The notes beneath the pieces were generated by a model. The model was not told the origin of the DNA, did no database searches, and worked only from the letters and a program-made list of their open reading frames with translations. From NCBI RefSeq assembly GCF_014145635.1, contig NZ_JACHTC010000021.1, positions 1 to 53,674 on the forward strand: a stretch of 53,674 nt of DNA. Reading direction: 5' to 3'. Below, one piece after another: positions 36,301 through 44,364 of this stretch. The translations under genes and the position numbers were made by a program. This stretch comes from Myroides sp. WP-1. GTDB taxonomy: Bacteria > Bacteroidota > Bacteroidia > Flavobacteriales > Flavobacteriaceae. Positions within the stretch are counted from its first letter, which is position 1. Each line of letters begins with the position of its first letter.

Positions 36301-38173
36301 TAGGATTGTGTTGTGCTTTTTGAAACACAGCATTAGACACTCTATTAATCAGAGGATCTTTATGGGGTACATATAAAGTACGATCTGCTTTGACCAACAG
36401 CAATTCTTCTCCATTCAGTAGATAGGATTCTGTTTCTTTGGCTGTATCATATAAAGGCACTCCCCAGCGGGTATCAATCGAAATTGTTGGAACGGATAAA
36501 CTCCATCCCAATCCAAAATCTCCCTCATCAGAACCACTGTTGTAATTTACAGAAATATCAGGTGTTACCCCCTGTCTCCCTTGAGGTAACATCAAAGGAA
36601 AAGTCAGCGCCGCATCTCCTCTATCGTTAATCTGTGGTACGCTAATCATCGGGATATTTTCGGTGGGATTCACTGCTTGTATTCCATTCAGCGTCGTCGG
36701 AGCGAAAGCTTCTCCTTCAGGACTCTCGGGTTCTTGAATAACACCCGCTAAGTAATCCGTAAAATGCGTAGTGACAGCAACAACTTGTTGGCTTTCTTCC
36801 AAGACATCAATCACCTTAACCTTTTCCCATTGTTTCATCTGGGTATCAAAGTAAAAAACCTGAATATCTTTGGCGCTATATCCTCGAGGTAACGCTGCAA
36901 CATCGTAAGGTAACAGCAAGGTTACCTCTTGTTCAAATTGAATTCCATCTGGTAAAAAGCGATAAGCACTCTTGTTGGCCGTCACATTGATCATCGCCAT
37001 ACCCGTTGGTGCGTAATCACTAGGTCTTAATTCTTGGATAGACAAGGTAAAGTCGGCTTTACTACTACCTTCGGGTAAAAGGATACCCGCTCTACTTGCT
37101 GTAATCTCGCGAACTTCTTTTGCTTTTTGAACATCAAATTCATAGCGTTGAAAAGGCGTCGTTAATTCCTTTACTTCAGGAAGCGCTTTTGATTCCGACA
37201 AAACTACCGTTTGCTTCTCTAGCAGTTGATCCTCTTTTTTTAACTCCACAACCAGTGGCGTAACTACCTCTGGTGAACTATTTTCTATATACTCAAAACG
37301 ACGATGGGTAATGGGAATACGCTTTCCAGAGATATACAATTCAGATTCGTTCTCGCTCAAATTCGACGAAACAATCCCCGATACATATACTTTTCCTGTG
37401 ATACTATCGCGCACTGTTGTATTGAGTTGAAGTAGAGCTGTTGCATCTGCTGCAACGCGTTTTTCAATTTGTAAATGACGAACCAAGTATTGCGATCCAG
37501 CTCGTTGATCAGCTGTAAATAGCACTGTATTTATTCCCTGTTTTAAATTTGAGGCTGATAGGTATTCTTCTACTCGCGTCCAAGTGGTGGTCTTACTTTT
37601 TAAATATCCGCCCACACTGGTTGTTGTATTAATACTCTTGGCCACTTCCGCAGCACTCGATGCCCCATATAATTCATAAGACAAAACATACGTTGCCTGC
37701 GCATCTATGGCTTCCGTAATGTTTACACGGAATACATTATCCTCTGGGTTGTCATATGGCACCGTTTCGTCCACTCCAATGACACCATACACAAGATCAG
37801 CGGTATATAAGGTAGCGGATTCATTGTCTTTTGAATGAACCGTGGGTGAAGCTGTGCCTGTTGCTTGACTTATTTCAGCTTGTTTAGAAGCTTCTTCCAT
37901 AGCCATCGCATCCGCTAGATCAATCTCATAAGAATCTACTACTTGCTCTTTCTGATCGAAATTATTTTCCGTTGTACTATTTACTGTACTATACTGTTGA
38001 TTGATACGTTCATATTCTTCCCCATCCAACACTGGTGGATATAAATAGGCAACTTGTTGCTGAGGCAATGGATTGGCATAAGCAACAAAAACCTCAAAAA
38101 CAAAACTTTGAAATAAACTAACTAAAATAACTGCAGCAATCTCTTTTTGGTAACGTTTAAAAAATGGTATCAT
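27374..38173 (-). CDS. Giant secreted SpvB/Tc-type RHS toxin with HExxH metallopeptidase tip
   Basis: 3,599 residues in one frame. Signal peptide about 1-34 (VFVAYANP). N-terminal beta-rich region to about 500; SpvB domain from about 508 (SVPQINDRGDAALTFPL); FG-GAP/VCBS-like DxDGDGxxD motifs near 923, 1003, 1667, 1770, 1850 and 1935; a TcdB-middle-like part near 1965-2010; YD/RHS repeats about 2255-2935; a Cys-rich stretch about 3053-3244 and a Pro-rich link to about 3300; RHS core from about 3302 (HSDHLGSTSYITD) to LSVDPLAEKYP and DPDG near 3405. The tip (about 3408-3599) has AHEFRH (H3525, E3526, H3529) and a later SEIRAVYNEN (E3552). The design resembles a fused TcB-TcC: a cocoon carrying a toxin. 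It starts 9 bp after the T9SS-sorted protein. Confidence 0.93.
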   Translation of the reverse strand: MIPFFKRYQKEIAAVILVSLFQSFVFEVFVAYANPLPQQQVAYLYPPVLDGEEYERINQQYSTVNSTTENNFDQKEQVVDSYEIDLADAMAMEEASKQAEISQATGTASPTVHSKDNESATLYTADLVYGVIGVDETVPYDNPEDNVFRVNITEAIDAQATYVLSYELYGASSAAEVAKSINTTTSVGGYLKSKTTTWTRVEEYLSASNLKQGINTVLFTADQRAGSQYLVRHLQIEKRVAADATALLQLNTTVRDSITGKVYVSGIVSSNLSENESELYISGKRIPITHRRFEYIENSSPEVVTPLVVELKKEDQLLEKQTVVLSESKALPEVKELTTPFQRYEFDVQKAKEVREITASRAGILLPEGSSKADFTLSIQELRPSDYAPTGMAMINVTANKSAYRFLPDGIQFEQEVTLLLPYDVAALPRGYSAKDIQVFYFDTQMKQWEKVKVIDVLEESQQVVAVTTHFTDYLAGVIQEPESPEGEAFAPTTLNGIQAVNPTENIPMISVPQINDRGDAALTFPLMLPQGRQGVTPDISVNYNSGSDEGDFGLGWSLSVPTISIDTRWGVPLYDTAKETESYLLNGEELLLVKADRTLYVPHKDPLINRVSNAVFQKAQHNPNLEIKRLGPVNNYTWQVIDHTTGWIYLYDLYSKGKWYLTRVKDPFENFMQYYYERNSNGDYQLGKIIYNRHPSVDLTVNNIPQTTSIIQPRVALDSHVFIIDVFRKKTIDLPAGTRIDIKTNNRFGEESKSVDLIDRIVVRTEPIATSINVGNENISIGYAFNEYKFLYKKGQFGRSLLYKIVNTNSNNNYEVSNNNYIPNIQEYNLDYYDDIGSGPLFESAGQTINTYKDYATEYDSFGVNISALGGSEGKSTNFNGGGSAGIVTPIFPNSWLPFSRAATLGGNFGGGSSNTEIKVMMTDIDGDGLPDKVFKDSNKFYYRKNLGTAFSTEIYPIKDLPNLSYSRGENSDESFSLNIFVGNITRSNSKSSSKTSSYMTDVNADGLLDIVDNERVYFGYIDPQTKAPSYSLDSSITPVIVLKEEDVAPILNPEPQVDLTNGPMDMVMVWRAPKPGQVKVTGTISKQHVGLENGVKFSIERLNASNEMGTASFILGPNLMLSTSETHNHTLTVEKGDLLFFRTHTNQIPQEELGVSWNPKVEYIGVNPDPILTSSRHTSTYRESFIVGTNQEHVFDKKGKYRLEWPSFDIHERDRITIQVSYFKKGSTAGGNLPIIGNNVLIYNKASGINNTTTMTSPNQVLDMSSITSVPSSFHYIKVEVQSDSEINWKAIDNVFKPKLVSLDSSNPDIYLIPYYTNYSKVHTSNTPLQYIATGPRVTVTINNNFSIPGCTSAVCENRYIYLVARYDTGQIMSLVSNSNPNEFRGYVKFRYKFNAAGVIVQKQRLNANYIYENLDNSYSFTLSPSIGEKYFFEYYTTEHEIGKLLDDYQGYSGSNPPPFLIKATSSGNPSTYMAGVDTNGKVKANIYTSESTIAWGPMFRNWGQFAYKGADVGQAYQPIVGKNIQFFNNTSNTTSSGATAQDVLNDPNLTLDQAELEMDEIQDLGGNMSEYFAMLLPNKQLNRWESHEHLYVSSSIISPYTRFLTDDIPDLRPPTVPVGNFGAVGINKYSYFKNNTTNKSLGFLGLSFGRAKTDGSSELLNEFMDINGDGFPDIIGERIQITAKRGGLSSRIVQADFTVRSSISGSGTLAGGGNAGMSGSPKLGDRATRAANFMANLNTKIGNQASGALNGSKFTTNNTANRFYVDINGDGLIDIVQSNGKVLLNYGGVFRESTIWQSLPLQKSKSETIGGSGNGASSLGFSSQSNLDISAGLSISSSTSKDEITYLDLNGDGLPEKIQSGKYYINTGIGFETTGYNLPGSQTQKSIEAGLNGNVTVCVYFPLPFILTGPKFCASVGAATGRNVSSEESRYMDFDGDGFVDYVTSTKNESITVYKSRIKRTNLLKAVTQTTGAKIELDYDIVNPIDQSPIGSTYKMPYKKWALTKVAVYDGFEGDGQNTTRYAYEYFNGYKDRKERNFFGFGKTQAHLLNTDGVPFRTEVTEYLLNGMNDYELYQPGTSSGLKQYLYKKGLPKKTYTLDKRKRLLTETTFDYKFYDTRLLTADVNTATTSSAEVGTFTEKLSVLPLVTSMLTKNWTYQEETGTTALMNQTQQKFELYDKMGNVKKYVDVDRGVTMDITYNLGIRTLPISHKVSLTVGGQQLRLTNASVTTNGVQYSEVKKYSSSSTFSSIKYEYDLFGNLTKKTLPGGFVYKYNYSLTSTTGTSANEANYFRIYPGVITDPFGNITTVYHSAFGQPVLVRDVYGEEMRYKYDPFNRLLEAKGPYETDWTIKNTYVSNRKAITQHNLGNGNILHTSMLTDGLGRLIQVKKQLANDEGYLGCGGRTPALRLAVSGRTKYDEFGRVVENYLSEEELYCDPLRPQQTLASILTTYYQTTDLEERKIMTTYDDQDRVLDQKVFGTDATTKTSYGFTGDLMTQKVVLPQGNTTISYFNKLGQKTKTEQVSGIERLATQFIYDPLGQVKQVTNAMNHFTKYEYDLLGRVTKKDASASGVTLFTYDDLGQITQKKDANNRIVNYRYSFNRLVEIIGQDINATFRYERGGRLELMIDGTGNHAFKYGKLGEVVEESKYIPDQRGVDHYFKTKYKYDSWGRLLEMVYPDREKVFYHYNSVGQLVRIVNDSNQEYLSEVKYNHFDQPYYMRYGNRVELKQEFDYVERLRVAQLSSPSLSSLSVVARNVYGYDKNNNVTSMYNNYSQHDRIKVGGTYQKVYTYDKFNRLAKAVGKWDGLVEEHQYNLTMKYNKDHSIAQKMQAHSVYDKNTHQTNSTENALSRDYTYDNALPQVKRIVGRDTSGGRIGQSFEYEPGGNLLTITSNGNIRNVLTYTSRKFQWDANNNITLIDDDGRVQNRYLYDGKGERVRKIISSNSGLSINGGVNAVGTYGTNEIIYPSGYLVYTDNMYTKHYYANSKRIASRIGKSDDVGGFRAENYNTVNVSPHMSPAGRMSTMGVNEPLGINETGVTDTSQMSEAICKNQVEFLLNSLYNTPEKLYCRQQILSIVDKSKTLGSRCIQRDVNGNCMVFELYVTGTNYCKALEQINAQGCVQLTEDGLVIDPETGYVYDPLTGIPLDPITREPIDLGNVTGPINRLELDCYNNFLEFIEYYYDREEKPPGYDLLLQYYYCMTCRLLGCKECYSLPGIRLPGTEGEVIEDWILGESGFYINFCELVIPPIVREDPETPEEPVFPPVVLPPAIGDTWTDNPPPGTNPPLTVDPGDVVTPIWWYHSDHLGSTSYITDLKGKPVQYIEYLPFGEVMVEQSTNNILENVYKFNGKEIDPQTGYYYYGARYYDPGTSIFLSVDPLAEKYPNINPYTYVANNPINAIDPDGRKIIYVIRGNKGNDQVFTYRNGAFYDSKNKIFTPDAKKQSTMYRALQGFKEVLRSKDKTLIAQFRYIEQNKSNNYIEQGKDNSVESLDGLSAIGFSSDTRTTFNFDVTKKTAFEIIAHEFRHILDHNIGNMRDNKRDNTADDPSEIRAVYNENLANEVIGNEPRTTYGKDTIDPELLKNPPNNKQIYNEDKK

Positions 38174-38182
38174 AGTAGTAGC

Positions 38183-39946
38183 TTATTTGACAATTAATTT
38201 TTGAATGGATGTTTTGCTGTTGATGATAGAAACCAATAAATAGGTTGTTTTTCCAGCCAAGCGATAGGTATAGGTTCCCCCTGCAATCAGGCCGTGTTTC
38301 TCACGTTTTATAAATTTCCCTTCTAGAGTATAGATATAAAAATCAACGTATTTATCGGATTCAAAGAAGTAGTGCACCTTGAATTCTTCACCGGCCTTCA
38401 CCGGATTTGGACTAACGAGCCACTGTTCATCCAAAGAACTAGATGTTGCCTTTTGCTTGTCGACCGTAAAACCAAAACGTTGATATTTTCCGCGTTGATC
38501 GGTCATTTCCAACGTAAAGCTACCAGGGTAATTCACGCGCAAAACAGGAGCTGTAGAAATAATCTTATCTCCTAAAAACCATCGATAACCGTAAAGGAGA
38601 TCTGTTTGTTTGAGTTGGGGTTGAATAACGAGCATTTCTCGCCCATTCAACGCCCATGTTGTAGGCATAACAATTAAATCAGACTGCCCAAAATCTAAAG
38701 CAATAGATGCAAGGGTAGCTTGTTGCTGCTGGCTATCATTCACCTGAAAGGAATAAGTAGAAGTTGGTAATCCCTCCAAAGTAAAAGAGGTGTTCTCTGT
38801 GATGAAAAAATGCTGTTCTTGGGTAACTAAATCAACTGCTTGAATAGAAAAAGGAGGTTCTGCCTCACCATGGGTCAACAAGCGATAGGAACGATTTATT
38901 CCCGTACTATCTTGTTGGATTTCTATACTTAAAGGTTGAACACGTCCGATAGACCAATACATATCCGTTTGTCTATTTACGGCTATATTTTTAAAATTCA
39001 ATTGCAGCGTATCCCCTTGATCATACGCAAACTCACTCCCAGCCGATGTATACAAATAATATTCGATGTCTTTTTCGGGTGTAACAGCTACAGTAAAATC
39101 AACAAGCATATCGTGTTCTCCTTTGTTCTGTACGAGCCATTGTCGTTTAAAGCGATTATTTTGGTTGTCAAACGCTTTTGCGCCGCCATTGTCTCCAACT
39201 AAGAGATAGCTTTGATCTAGTAGTTCTACTTGATCCTCTGATTTTTTTAAGACAACATCCTCCTCTTCATTACTGGAAGTAGCCACTTGTGTTAAACCAA
39301 AATAGGAATCTTTCGCCAAGCCTATAATATGGTTATTAAAAGAAGAATTCAGTTGAGAATCCCATACTTTTACTCCTGAACTACTCCAATATTTGTTAGT
39401 ATTCGCTAAGGTAATTCCGTACTTTATCGCTAAATAGGTTTCAATTTTATCACGTAAAAAGGAATCCGCACAATCACTGCAGACCAAAACTTCGTACAAA
39501 GCTGTTGTAGCTTTATCATAGGTATTGTCCAAGTAGAAAATACCTTTGTCATTCTTGTTTTTGTACTCCACATTGGGAAAATTAAAATTGACCAATGCCC
39601 CGTGATGAAGATAAGACAAGTCGACGTTGACCTCTATGTTAGATTTAATCACATCCGTATAAAAGCTGTGTAAACCTGCAGTGTCAAAAATAGAAAAAAG
39701 CTTTTCTCCTTCTTTGCTACTTTTGAGCACGTAAAAAACATAGGTATAGGAAGAAGATTTGAATTTCTTATTCAATATTGGAAGCTCACTAGAAAAGGGA
39801 ATGCGCGTATTGTAATTGAAGCCAAAGTCTACTTCTGTTGTTGACACACCTTTCACCCAAATGGGTTGATGCACATCATTAAATTTTTTTTGTCCAAAGC
39901 AAATGAAACCGCAAAAAAGGACGAGTAAGGAGAGTAAAGTTTTCAT
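38183..39946 (-). CDS. Secreted protein with T9SS type A sorting domain
   Basis: 587 residues. Signal peptide 1-19 (LLSLLVLFCGFICFGQ). The central part holds beta-rich segments; the last 80 residues form a T9SS type A C-terminal domain (SPNPVKAGEEFKVHYFF, VDFYIYTLEGKFIKREKHG, ending SIQKLIVK), directing it across the outer membrane. It is the first gene of the operon with the giant RHS protein, which itself has no such domain. A helper, anchor or export partner for the giant is a reasonable inference, but there is no direct evidence. Confidence 0.88.
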   Translation of the reverse strand: MKTLLSLLVLFCGFICFGQKKFNDVHQPIWVKGVSTTEVDFGFNYNTRIPFSSELPILNKKFKSSSYTYVFYVLKSSKEGEKLFSIFDTAGLHSFYTDVIKSNIEVNVDLSYLHHGALVNFNFPNVEYKNKNDKGIFYLDNTYDKATTALYEVLVCSDCADSFLRDKIETYLAIKYGITLANTNKYWSSSGVKVWDSQLNSSFNNHIIGLAKDSYFGLTQVATSSNEEEDVVLKKSEDQVELLDQSYLLVGDNGGAKAFDNQNNRFKRQWLVQNKGEHDMLVDFTVAVTPEKDIEYYLYTSAGSEFAYDQGDTLQLNFKNIAVNRQTDMYWSIGRVQPLSIEIQQDSTGINRSYRLLTHGEAEPPFSIQAVDLVTQEQHFFITENTSFTLEGLPTSTYSFQVNDSQQQQATLASIALDFGQSDLIVMPTTWALNGREMLVIQPQLKQTDLLYGYRWFLGDKIISTAPVLRVNYPGSFTLEMTDQRGKYQRFGFTVDKQKATSSSLDEQWLVSPNPVKAGEEFKVHYFFESDKYVDFYIYTLEGKFIKREKHGLIAGGTYTYRLAGKTTYLLVSIINSKTSIQKLIVK

Positions 39947-40662
39947 CTTAAGCTTGTTTTTATGTACTTGAGTAAGCTAACTGATTATCTCTTTTAAAAA
40001 AGATGATCTCTTTAGCTTCTGTTTAGGCACGTCGATTGAAATACTACTAAACATTGGATTTCTTTTTGTGAACTCAATTCATTTCTAGTACTGTATCTAT
40101 ACAAATTAAAAGACTTTGTTTTAGTTAATATTTAATTAAATTAAAGAAATACAAAAAACAATTTATTTAAGTAATCAAATAAAAATAGTGAAATTAGAAA
40201 TTAATTATAACTAAAAAACAAAATTAACAGACAATACCGTATTAAAAATCATTTAATCCATAAACAAGTATAGTGATTTTTAATCAAAAACAGAATTAAG
40301 TGAATTAAAATACATTAAAACAATATAATTAACAGACAAAGAGGTTATAAACAAAAAAATACAGTTAATTAAACATTATTAAAACACTAAAAACAAGAAA
40401 ACACATAAACAATTAACAAACCAATAGTCGCAAAAAAAAAGTAAACCTATATTTTTTTAACCAAAAAATGACAAAGAACATCATTAGTGACTACTGAACA
40501 ATCACTTTATAACCAGACAATTTCAAAATAAATCGATATTCGCGAATTAAATTAGCATTTATCAGTTGAAGTTTATTTTGGAGAGAAGAGGAAAAGAGGT
40601 TCCAATAATCAAAACCTCTCTAAACTATGTCCATAAAAAAAAGTTAGGTTTCCCTAACTTCC
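39947..40662. other. AT-rich intergenic region, toxin operon promoter area
   Basis: 716 bp with no convincing gene on either strand. It is very rich in A on the plus strand, with recurring short words such as AATTAACAGACAA and TTAATTAAA. On the minus strand TAATTTTG (40219-40226) matches TAnnTTTG, but no good -33 TTG is at standard spacing and it lies 270 bp from the start codon. It probably holds the promoter of the toxin operon. Confidence 0.6.
40634..40660 (-). terminator. Terminator of the 2OG-oxygenase gene
   Basis: AAGTTAGG and CCTAACTT form a stem; the A run at 40634-40642 gives a T run on the minus strand just past the stop codon. Confidence 0.88.
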
Positions 40663-41289
40663 TTATCTTGTTTTCAACCATCCCGTGATACTATAACGAG
40701 GTTTATTAACGGTTCGAACCTCGTGTTCGATGGATTTACTATCAAAAATCACCAATCGTCCAGGCAATGCATATACAATTTCTTCTCGTTCATTTCCGTT
40801 TTCATCGGGTAAATAGAGTACGAGTTCTCCCCCATTGGCGGGTGTCCAATCCTTTTCGTTTAAGTACAAAACCACAGACAGCGTTCGACGCGTATCTTTG
40901 TGAAACACATCTAGGTGACGTTGATATCCCGTACCTACTGGATAGCTTGCATAATGAAACTCCCCTTCTTTGATTCCCAAAAAACAAGTGCGATTGACAT
41001 AAGCGATGAACTCATTCATCTTTTGGAAGTACATTGCCTCGACCTCATCAGGTGTTTGCTCGTTGAGCCACAAAATGAAATCACCTCTCACCTCCTCTAC
41101 GATTTGCTCTTCACTGGCCTGACCAATTGCCGCCTTTTTAAATACTTGCAGATCTTGCTTCATGAAAAAGTTAGCGCGCAATAAGTCTATTTCCTTTTCC
41201 GTGAAAAAGCAATCTACCACGGAGTAACCGCGATTCACTAAATCGTGTATTATTAACTCATAAAATGAATTTACTTCAAAGTCACTCAT
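40663..41289 (-). CDS. 2OG-Fe(II) oxygenase (prolyl 4-hydroxylase-like)
   Basis: 208 residues. Iron ligands H125 and D127 in GYQRHLDVF and H189 in SIEHEV, with R198 in PRYSITGW as the 2-oxoglutarate binder. The YPVGTGYQRHLD and GGELVLYLPD blocks match the P4Hc/SM-20-like family. Such proteins hydroxylate a protein residue; in bacteria, candidates include translation factors. The substrate here is unknown. It is monocistronic with its own terminator. Confidence 0.9.
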   Translation of the reverse strand: MSDFEVNSFYELIIHDLVNRGYSVVDCFFTEKEIDLLRANFFMKQDLQVFKKAAIGQASEEQIVEEVRGDFILWLNEQTPDEVEAMYFQKMNEFIAYVNRTCFLGIKEGEFHYASYPVGTGYQRHLDVFHKDTRRTLSVVLYLNEKDWTPANGGELVLYLPDENGNEREEIVYALPGRLVIFDSKSIEHEVRTVNKPRYSITGWLKTR

Positions 41290-41451
41290 ATATCATTAGA
41301 TAAAAACTAAGCAAAAATAATTTACGAGACAAAAAAAATAATGCAGACAAAGCACTTTTTTTTTACTTTACATTGTTAATTTTTTCTTAATAAGAAGAGT
41401 TTTATTAAAGTTACATATAGGAGAGAAATACCCAAATCATGAATAATTCAC

Positions 41452-41483
41452 AAAAAAAGCACGCATTTTACGCGTGCTTTTTT
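41452..41483 (-). terminator. Terminator of the bestrophin-like gene
   Basis: AGCACGC and GCGTGCT arms with an A run on the left and a T run on the right; works in both directions and lies 20 bp past the stop codon. Confidence 0.92.
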
Positions 41484-41502
41484 ATAGTATAACTAAAAAC
41501 GA

Positions 41503-42429
41503 CTATTTGACTATATAATCCTCATTTGGTAGCACCAATACAGGTAGTGGTAAATCCGAAACTTCGGAGAGTGAATAAGCAATAGTACTACACATTTGAT
41601 CCAAGGCTAAATCGTTTTCTTCTTCGCCAAAAGGTTCTGCAATTTCATCCACTACGGCATCTAATGCAATAAAAGTATAGGCGACAAAAGTTACGAAAAA
41701 CGGCATGGTCCACACAATGAGATCAACTAAGCCAAAGGGCAGTAAGAAACTATATACATAAACGGTTCGATGTAAAATAACAAAGTAGACAAAGGGGATC
41801 TTCGTATGAACAATTCGCTCACAAGCACCAAGAATGATAGACAATTGCTCAAGGTTTTGATCAATACGCGCTTGGGTAATCGAGTCTATTCGACCTCCTC
41901 TATGTTGTAGGTTGACCCATTTTGTCAATTCACTCAGTAAAAAAGCTGGCTTAAAACGTTTGGTTAGCATTTCTTGATACAGCTCTTCTGTTACATATGA
42001 TCGAACAATTTCATAATCGGTCTTGTTTCTCAATTGCTTATTCAACGCATAACAAAAAGCAATAATCAGGCGAATGGCTTTTTGTTTTTCCTCCTTTGTA
42101 CAGGTTTCATCTTCTTCAATATAATGCAACAACTGAAAAGCCAATGAGCGACTGTGGATCACCAAACTTCCCCATTGCTTACGCCCTTCCCAATAGCGAT
42201 CATATGCCGCACTGTTGCAAAAACCCAAGAAAATCGCTAATGATATCCCAACTAAGGTAAAAGCTCCCACATTTAATGGTATGATGATATCTGGAAAAAA
42301 ATAATGACTCCAATAGACCAACCAAGAAAAGAGAAAAATGGCCAATAGCGTGGGGGCAATTTTTTTAAGTACTGATCCTTTCCAAATAAAAAGCATCTGA
42401 ACGATATGCTTTTTGTCTCTAACTATCAT
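41503..42429 (-). CDS. Bestrophin-family (UPF0187) channel-like membrane protein
   Basis: 308 residues. N-terminal membrane segments (LLAIFLFSWLVYWSHYFF and NVGAFTLVGISLAIFLGF), then SAAYDRYWEGRKQWGSLV, the bestrophin/UPF0187 signature, and a later pair of hydrophobic segments (PFVYFVILHRTVYVYSFLLP and VDLIVWTMPFFVTFVAYTF). Bacterial bestrophins form pentameric ion channels; some conduct cations. A TTTG repeat tract lies 87 bp upstream of the start. Confidence 0.92.
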   Translation of the reverse strand: MIVRDKKHIVQMLFIWKGSVLKKIAPTLLAIFLFSWLVYWSHYFFPDIIIPLNVGAFTLVGISLAIFLGFCNSAAYDRYWEGRKQWGSLVIHSRSLAFQLLHYIEEDETCTKEEKQKAIRLIIAFCYALNKQLRNKTDYEIVRSYVTEELYQEMLTKRFKPAFLLSELTKWVNLQHRGGRIDSITQARIDQNLEQLSIILGACERIVHTKIPFVYFVILHRTVYVYSFLLPFGLVDLIVWTMPFFVTFVAYTFIALDAVVDEIAEPFGEEENDLALDQMCSTIAYSLSEVSDLPLPVLVLPNEDYIVK

Positions 42430-42515
42430 AGTTTTAAAAATTAATTCTATACAAAATTACTAGATCACAAGGGAATAACTGTTATTAAACGTTTAATTCG
42501 GTTGTTTTTTTGTTG

Positions 42516-42583
42516 TTTGTTTGTTTGTTTGTTTGTTTGTTTGTTTGTTTGTTTGTTTGTTTGTTTGTTTGTTTGTTTGTTTG
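42516..42583. repeat. TTTG tetranucleotide repeat, 17 copies
   Basis: 68 bp of uninterrupted TTTG units between the divergent bestrophin-like and NhaC genes. Tetranucleotide tracts of this length are prone to slipped-strand changes. It is not in any gene. The rest of 42430-42875 holds no gene; TATATTTG at 42707-42714 matches a -7 element pointing to the NhaC gene, although without a clear -33. Confidence 0.97.
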
Positions 42584-42875
42584 TTGAGTTGTTGAGTGTC
42601 ACTGATTGCTGATCACTGACTTCCATTTACACCTAGCAAGCTAACAAGAACTGCCTATAGACTATAGATGGATTTTCGAACATCTCACCATCTATCTCAC
42701 CTAGTTTATATTTGTTTTGGTGTTCGATGAATCTACACTGCGTTTCGATTTTCACTGCGTTCCGATTTCACCATCTCACCAAACAATTTGGTATAGTTTA
42801 TGCGGATAATAAACGAGTACTCATCAAAAAGAAGTACTTTTACTTTTTTATTCATTTGATCAAAACAATCTCGAA

Positions 42876-44324
42876 ATGCAAGAAAAACAAGCAAAGCCTA
42901 TTTCACTAACACAATCATTAATTCCTGTCGTATTACTTGTTGTTTTATTGGCTATTAACGTTTTTGTATTCCGGGATGAAGCCTTATCGGGAACGAATCA
43001 ATTCATTTTGCTTTTAGGTGGAGCTATTGCCATAACGGTGGGACTATTCAACCGCGTATCGTATGATAAGATATTAGAACAAATTGTAAACAATGTTCGA
43101 GATACCTCCAATGCGATCTTTATTCTACTACTCGTTGGTGCTTTATCTGGTACATGGTTGTTGAGTGGAATTATTCCTAGTATGATTTACTATGGCTTAG
43201 AGATCTTGCATCCTGCTATATATCTACCCGCTTGTTTGATTATTACCTCTATTATTTCTATTGCAACAGGGAGTTCTTGGACTACTTCTGCTACGGTGGG
43301 TATTGCCTTGGTAGGCATTGGAAATGCATTAGGAATGCCTTTGGGTGTTATTGGTGGAGCTGTAATTTCTGGGGCTTACTTTGGAGATAAGCTTTCCCCT
43401 TTATCTGATACCACAAACTTAGCTCCTGTTATGGCCGGAACAGATTTATTCACTCATATCCGCTACATGCTCTATACTACTGTACCAACGTATGTCGTAA
43501 CGCTCATTTTATTTGTTGTTTTAGGATTTATTTACAGTGCAGATGGTCAGGTTGACACTGCAGAAACCTTACAGGCGATTAGCAGTACCTTTCACATCTC
43601 TCCACTTTTGTTTATTGTTCCTGTATGTGTGATTGTTCTCATCGTCAAAAAAGTACAACCGATTGCCGCTCTACTAATCGGTACGTTATTAGGTGGAGTA
43701 TTTGCCTTAATTTTCCAACCAAACATTGTCGTTGACGTCGCAGGTGGAGATGAATTCAATTTTTACAATGCATATAAGGGAATTATGTTAGCCCTTACCA
43801 CAGATATCCGTATTCTTTCCCCACTAGAAAGTCTTAATGGCTTGTTTGAAGCCGGAGGTATGGCGAGTATGCTCAACACCGTTTGGCTCATCTTATGTGC
43901 CATGTTCTTCGGAGGAGCCATGGAAGCTATCGGTGCTTTGCAAAAAATATCCATGTCGCTCTTAGCAATTGCCAACAACTTATTTGGTTTATTTGCCAGT
44001 ACTGTTGCAAGTTGTTTAGCAATTAATATCATGACTTCAGATCAGTATTTATCCATTGTTGTACCAGGGAAAATGTTTTCTGATGCGTATAAACAAAAAG
44101 GACTTGCTCCTGAAAATTTAAGTCGAACACTTGAAGATTCAGGTACTGTTACTTCTGTACTAATTCCGTGGAATACTTGTGGTGCGTACCATGCTGGCGT
44201 TTTGGGAATTCCTACATTAACTTATTTACCTTATGCCTTTTTCAACTATTTAAGTCCGTTCGTTACCTTGCTGTACGCCGCTTTTGATTATAAAATAAGA
44301 CGCATCTTAACCAAAGACAATTAG
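42876..44324 (+). CDS. nhaC: NhaC-family Na+/H+ antiporter
   Basis: 482 residues, about eleven membrane segments. NhaC family wording: TGSSWTTSATVGIALVGIG, GAVISGAYFGDKLSPLSDTT, LEDSGTVTSVLIPWNTCGAY and GGMASMLNTVWLILCAMFFGG. It exchanges sodium for protons across the inner membrane. Length is normal. It is convergent with the AraC gene 40 bp away, with no clear terminator between them. Some family members carry organic acids or amino acids, so the substrate is not fully certain. Confidence 0.92.
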   Translation: MQEKQAKPISLTQSLIPVVLLVVLLAINVFVFRDEALSGTNQFILLLGGAIAITVGLFNRVSYDKILEQIVNNVRDTSNAIFILLLVGALSGTWLLSGIIPSMIYYGLEILHPAIYLPACLIITSIISIATGSSWTTSATVGIALVGIGNALGMPLGVIGGAVISGAYFGDKLSPLSDTTNLAPVMAGTDLFTHIRYMLYTTVPTYVVTLILFVVLGFIYSADGQVDTAETLQAISSTFHISPLLFIVPVCVIVLIVKKVQPIAALLIGTLLGGVFALIFQPNIVVDVAGGDEFNFYNAYKGIMLALTTDIRILSPLESLNGLFEAGGMASMLNTVWLILCAMFFGGAMEAIGALQKISMSLLAIANNLFGLFASTVASCLAINIMTSDQYLSIVVPGKMFSDAYKQKGLAPENLSRTLEDSGTVTSVLIPWNTCGAYHAGVLGIPTLTYLPYAFFNYLSPFVTLLYAAFDYKIRRILTKDN

Positions 44325-44364
44325 TTGTTCTTTGTTAGTAAGCGACATTTATCCCAAATAATTC

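Noticed and set aside
28000..37000. Plus-strand reading frames inside the giant gene
   Set aside because: They are shadows of one long continuous minus-strand frame and have no domain sense.
39947..40662. Small RNA or hidden gene in the long AT-rich gap
   Set aside because: No stable hairpin with a T run, no start codon with a sensible frame, and strongly biased base composition.
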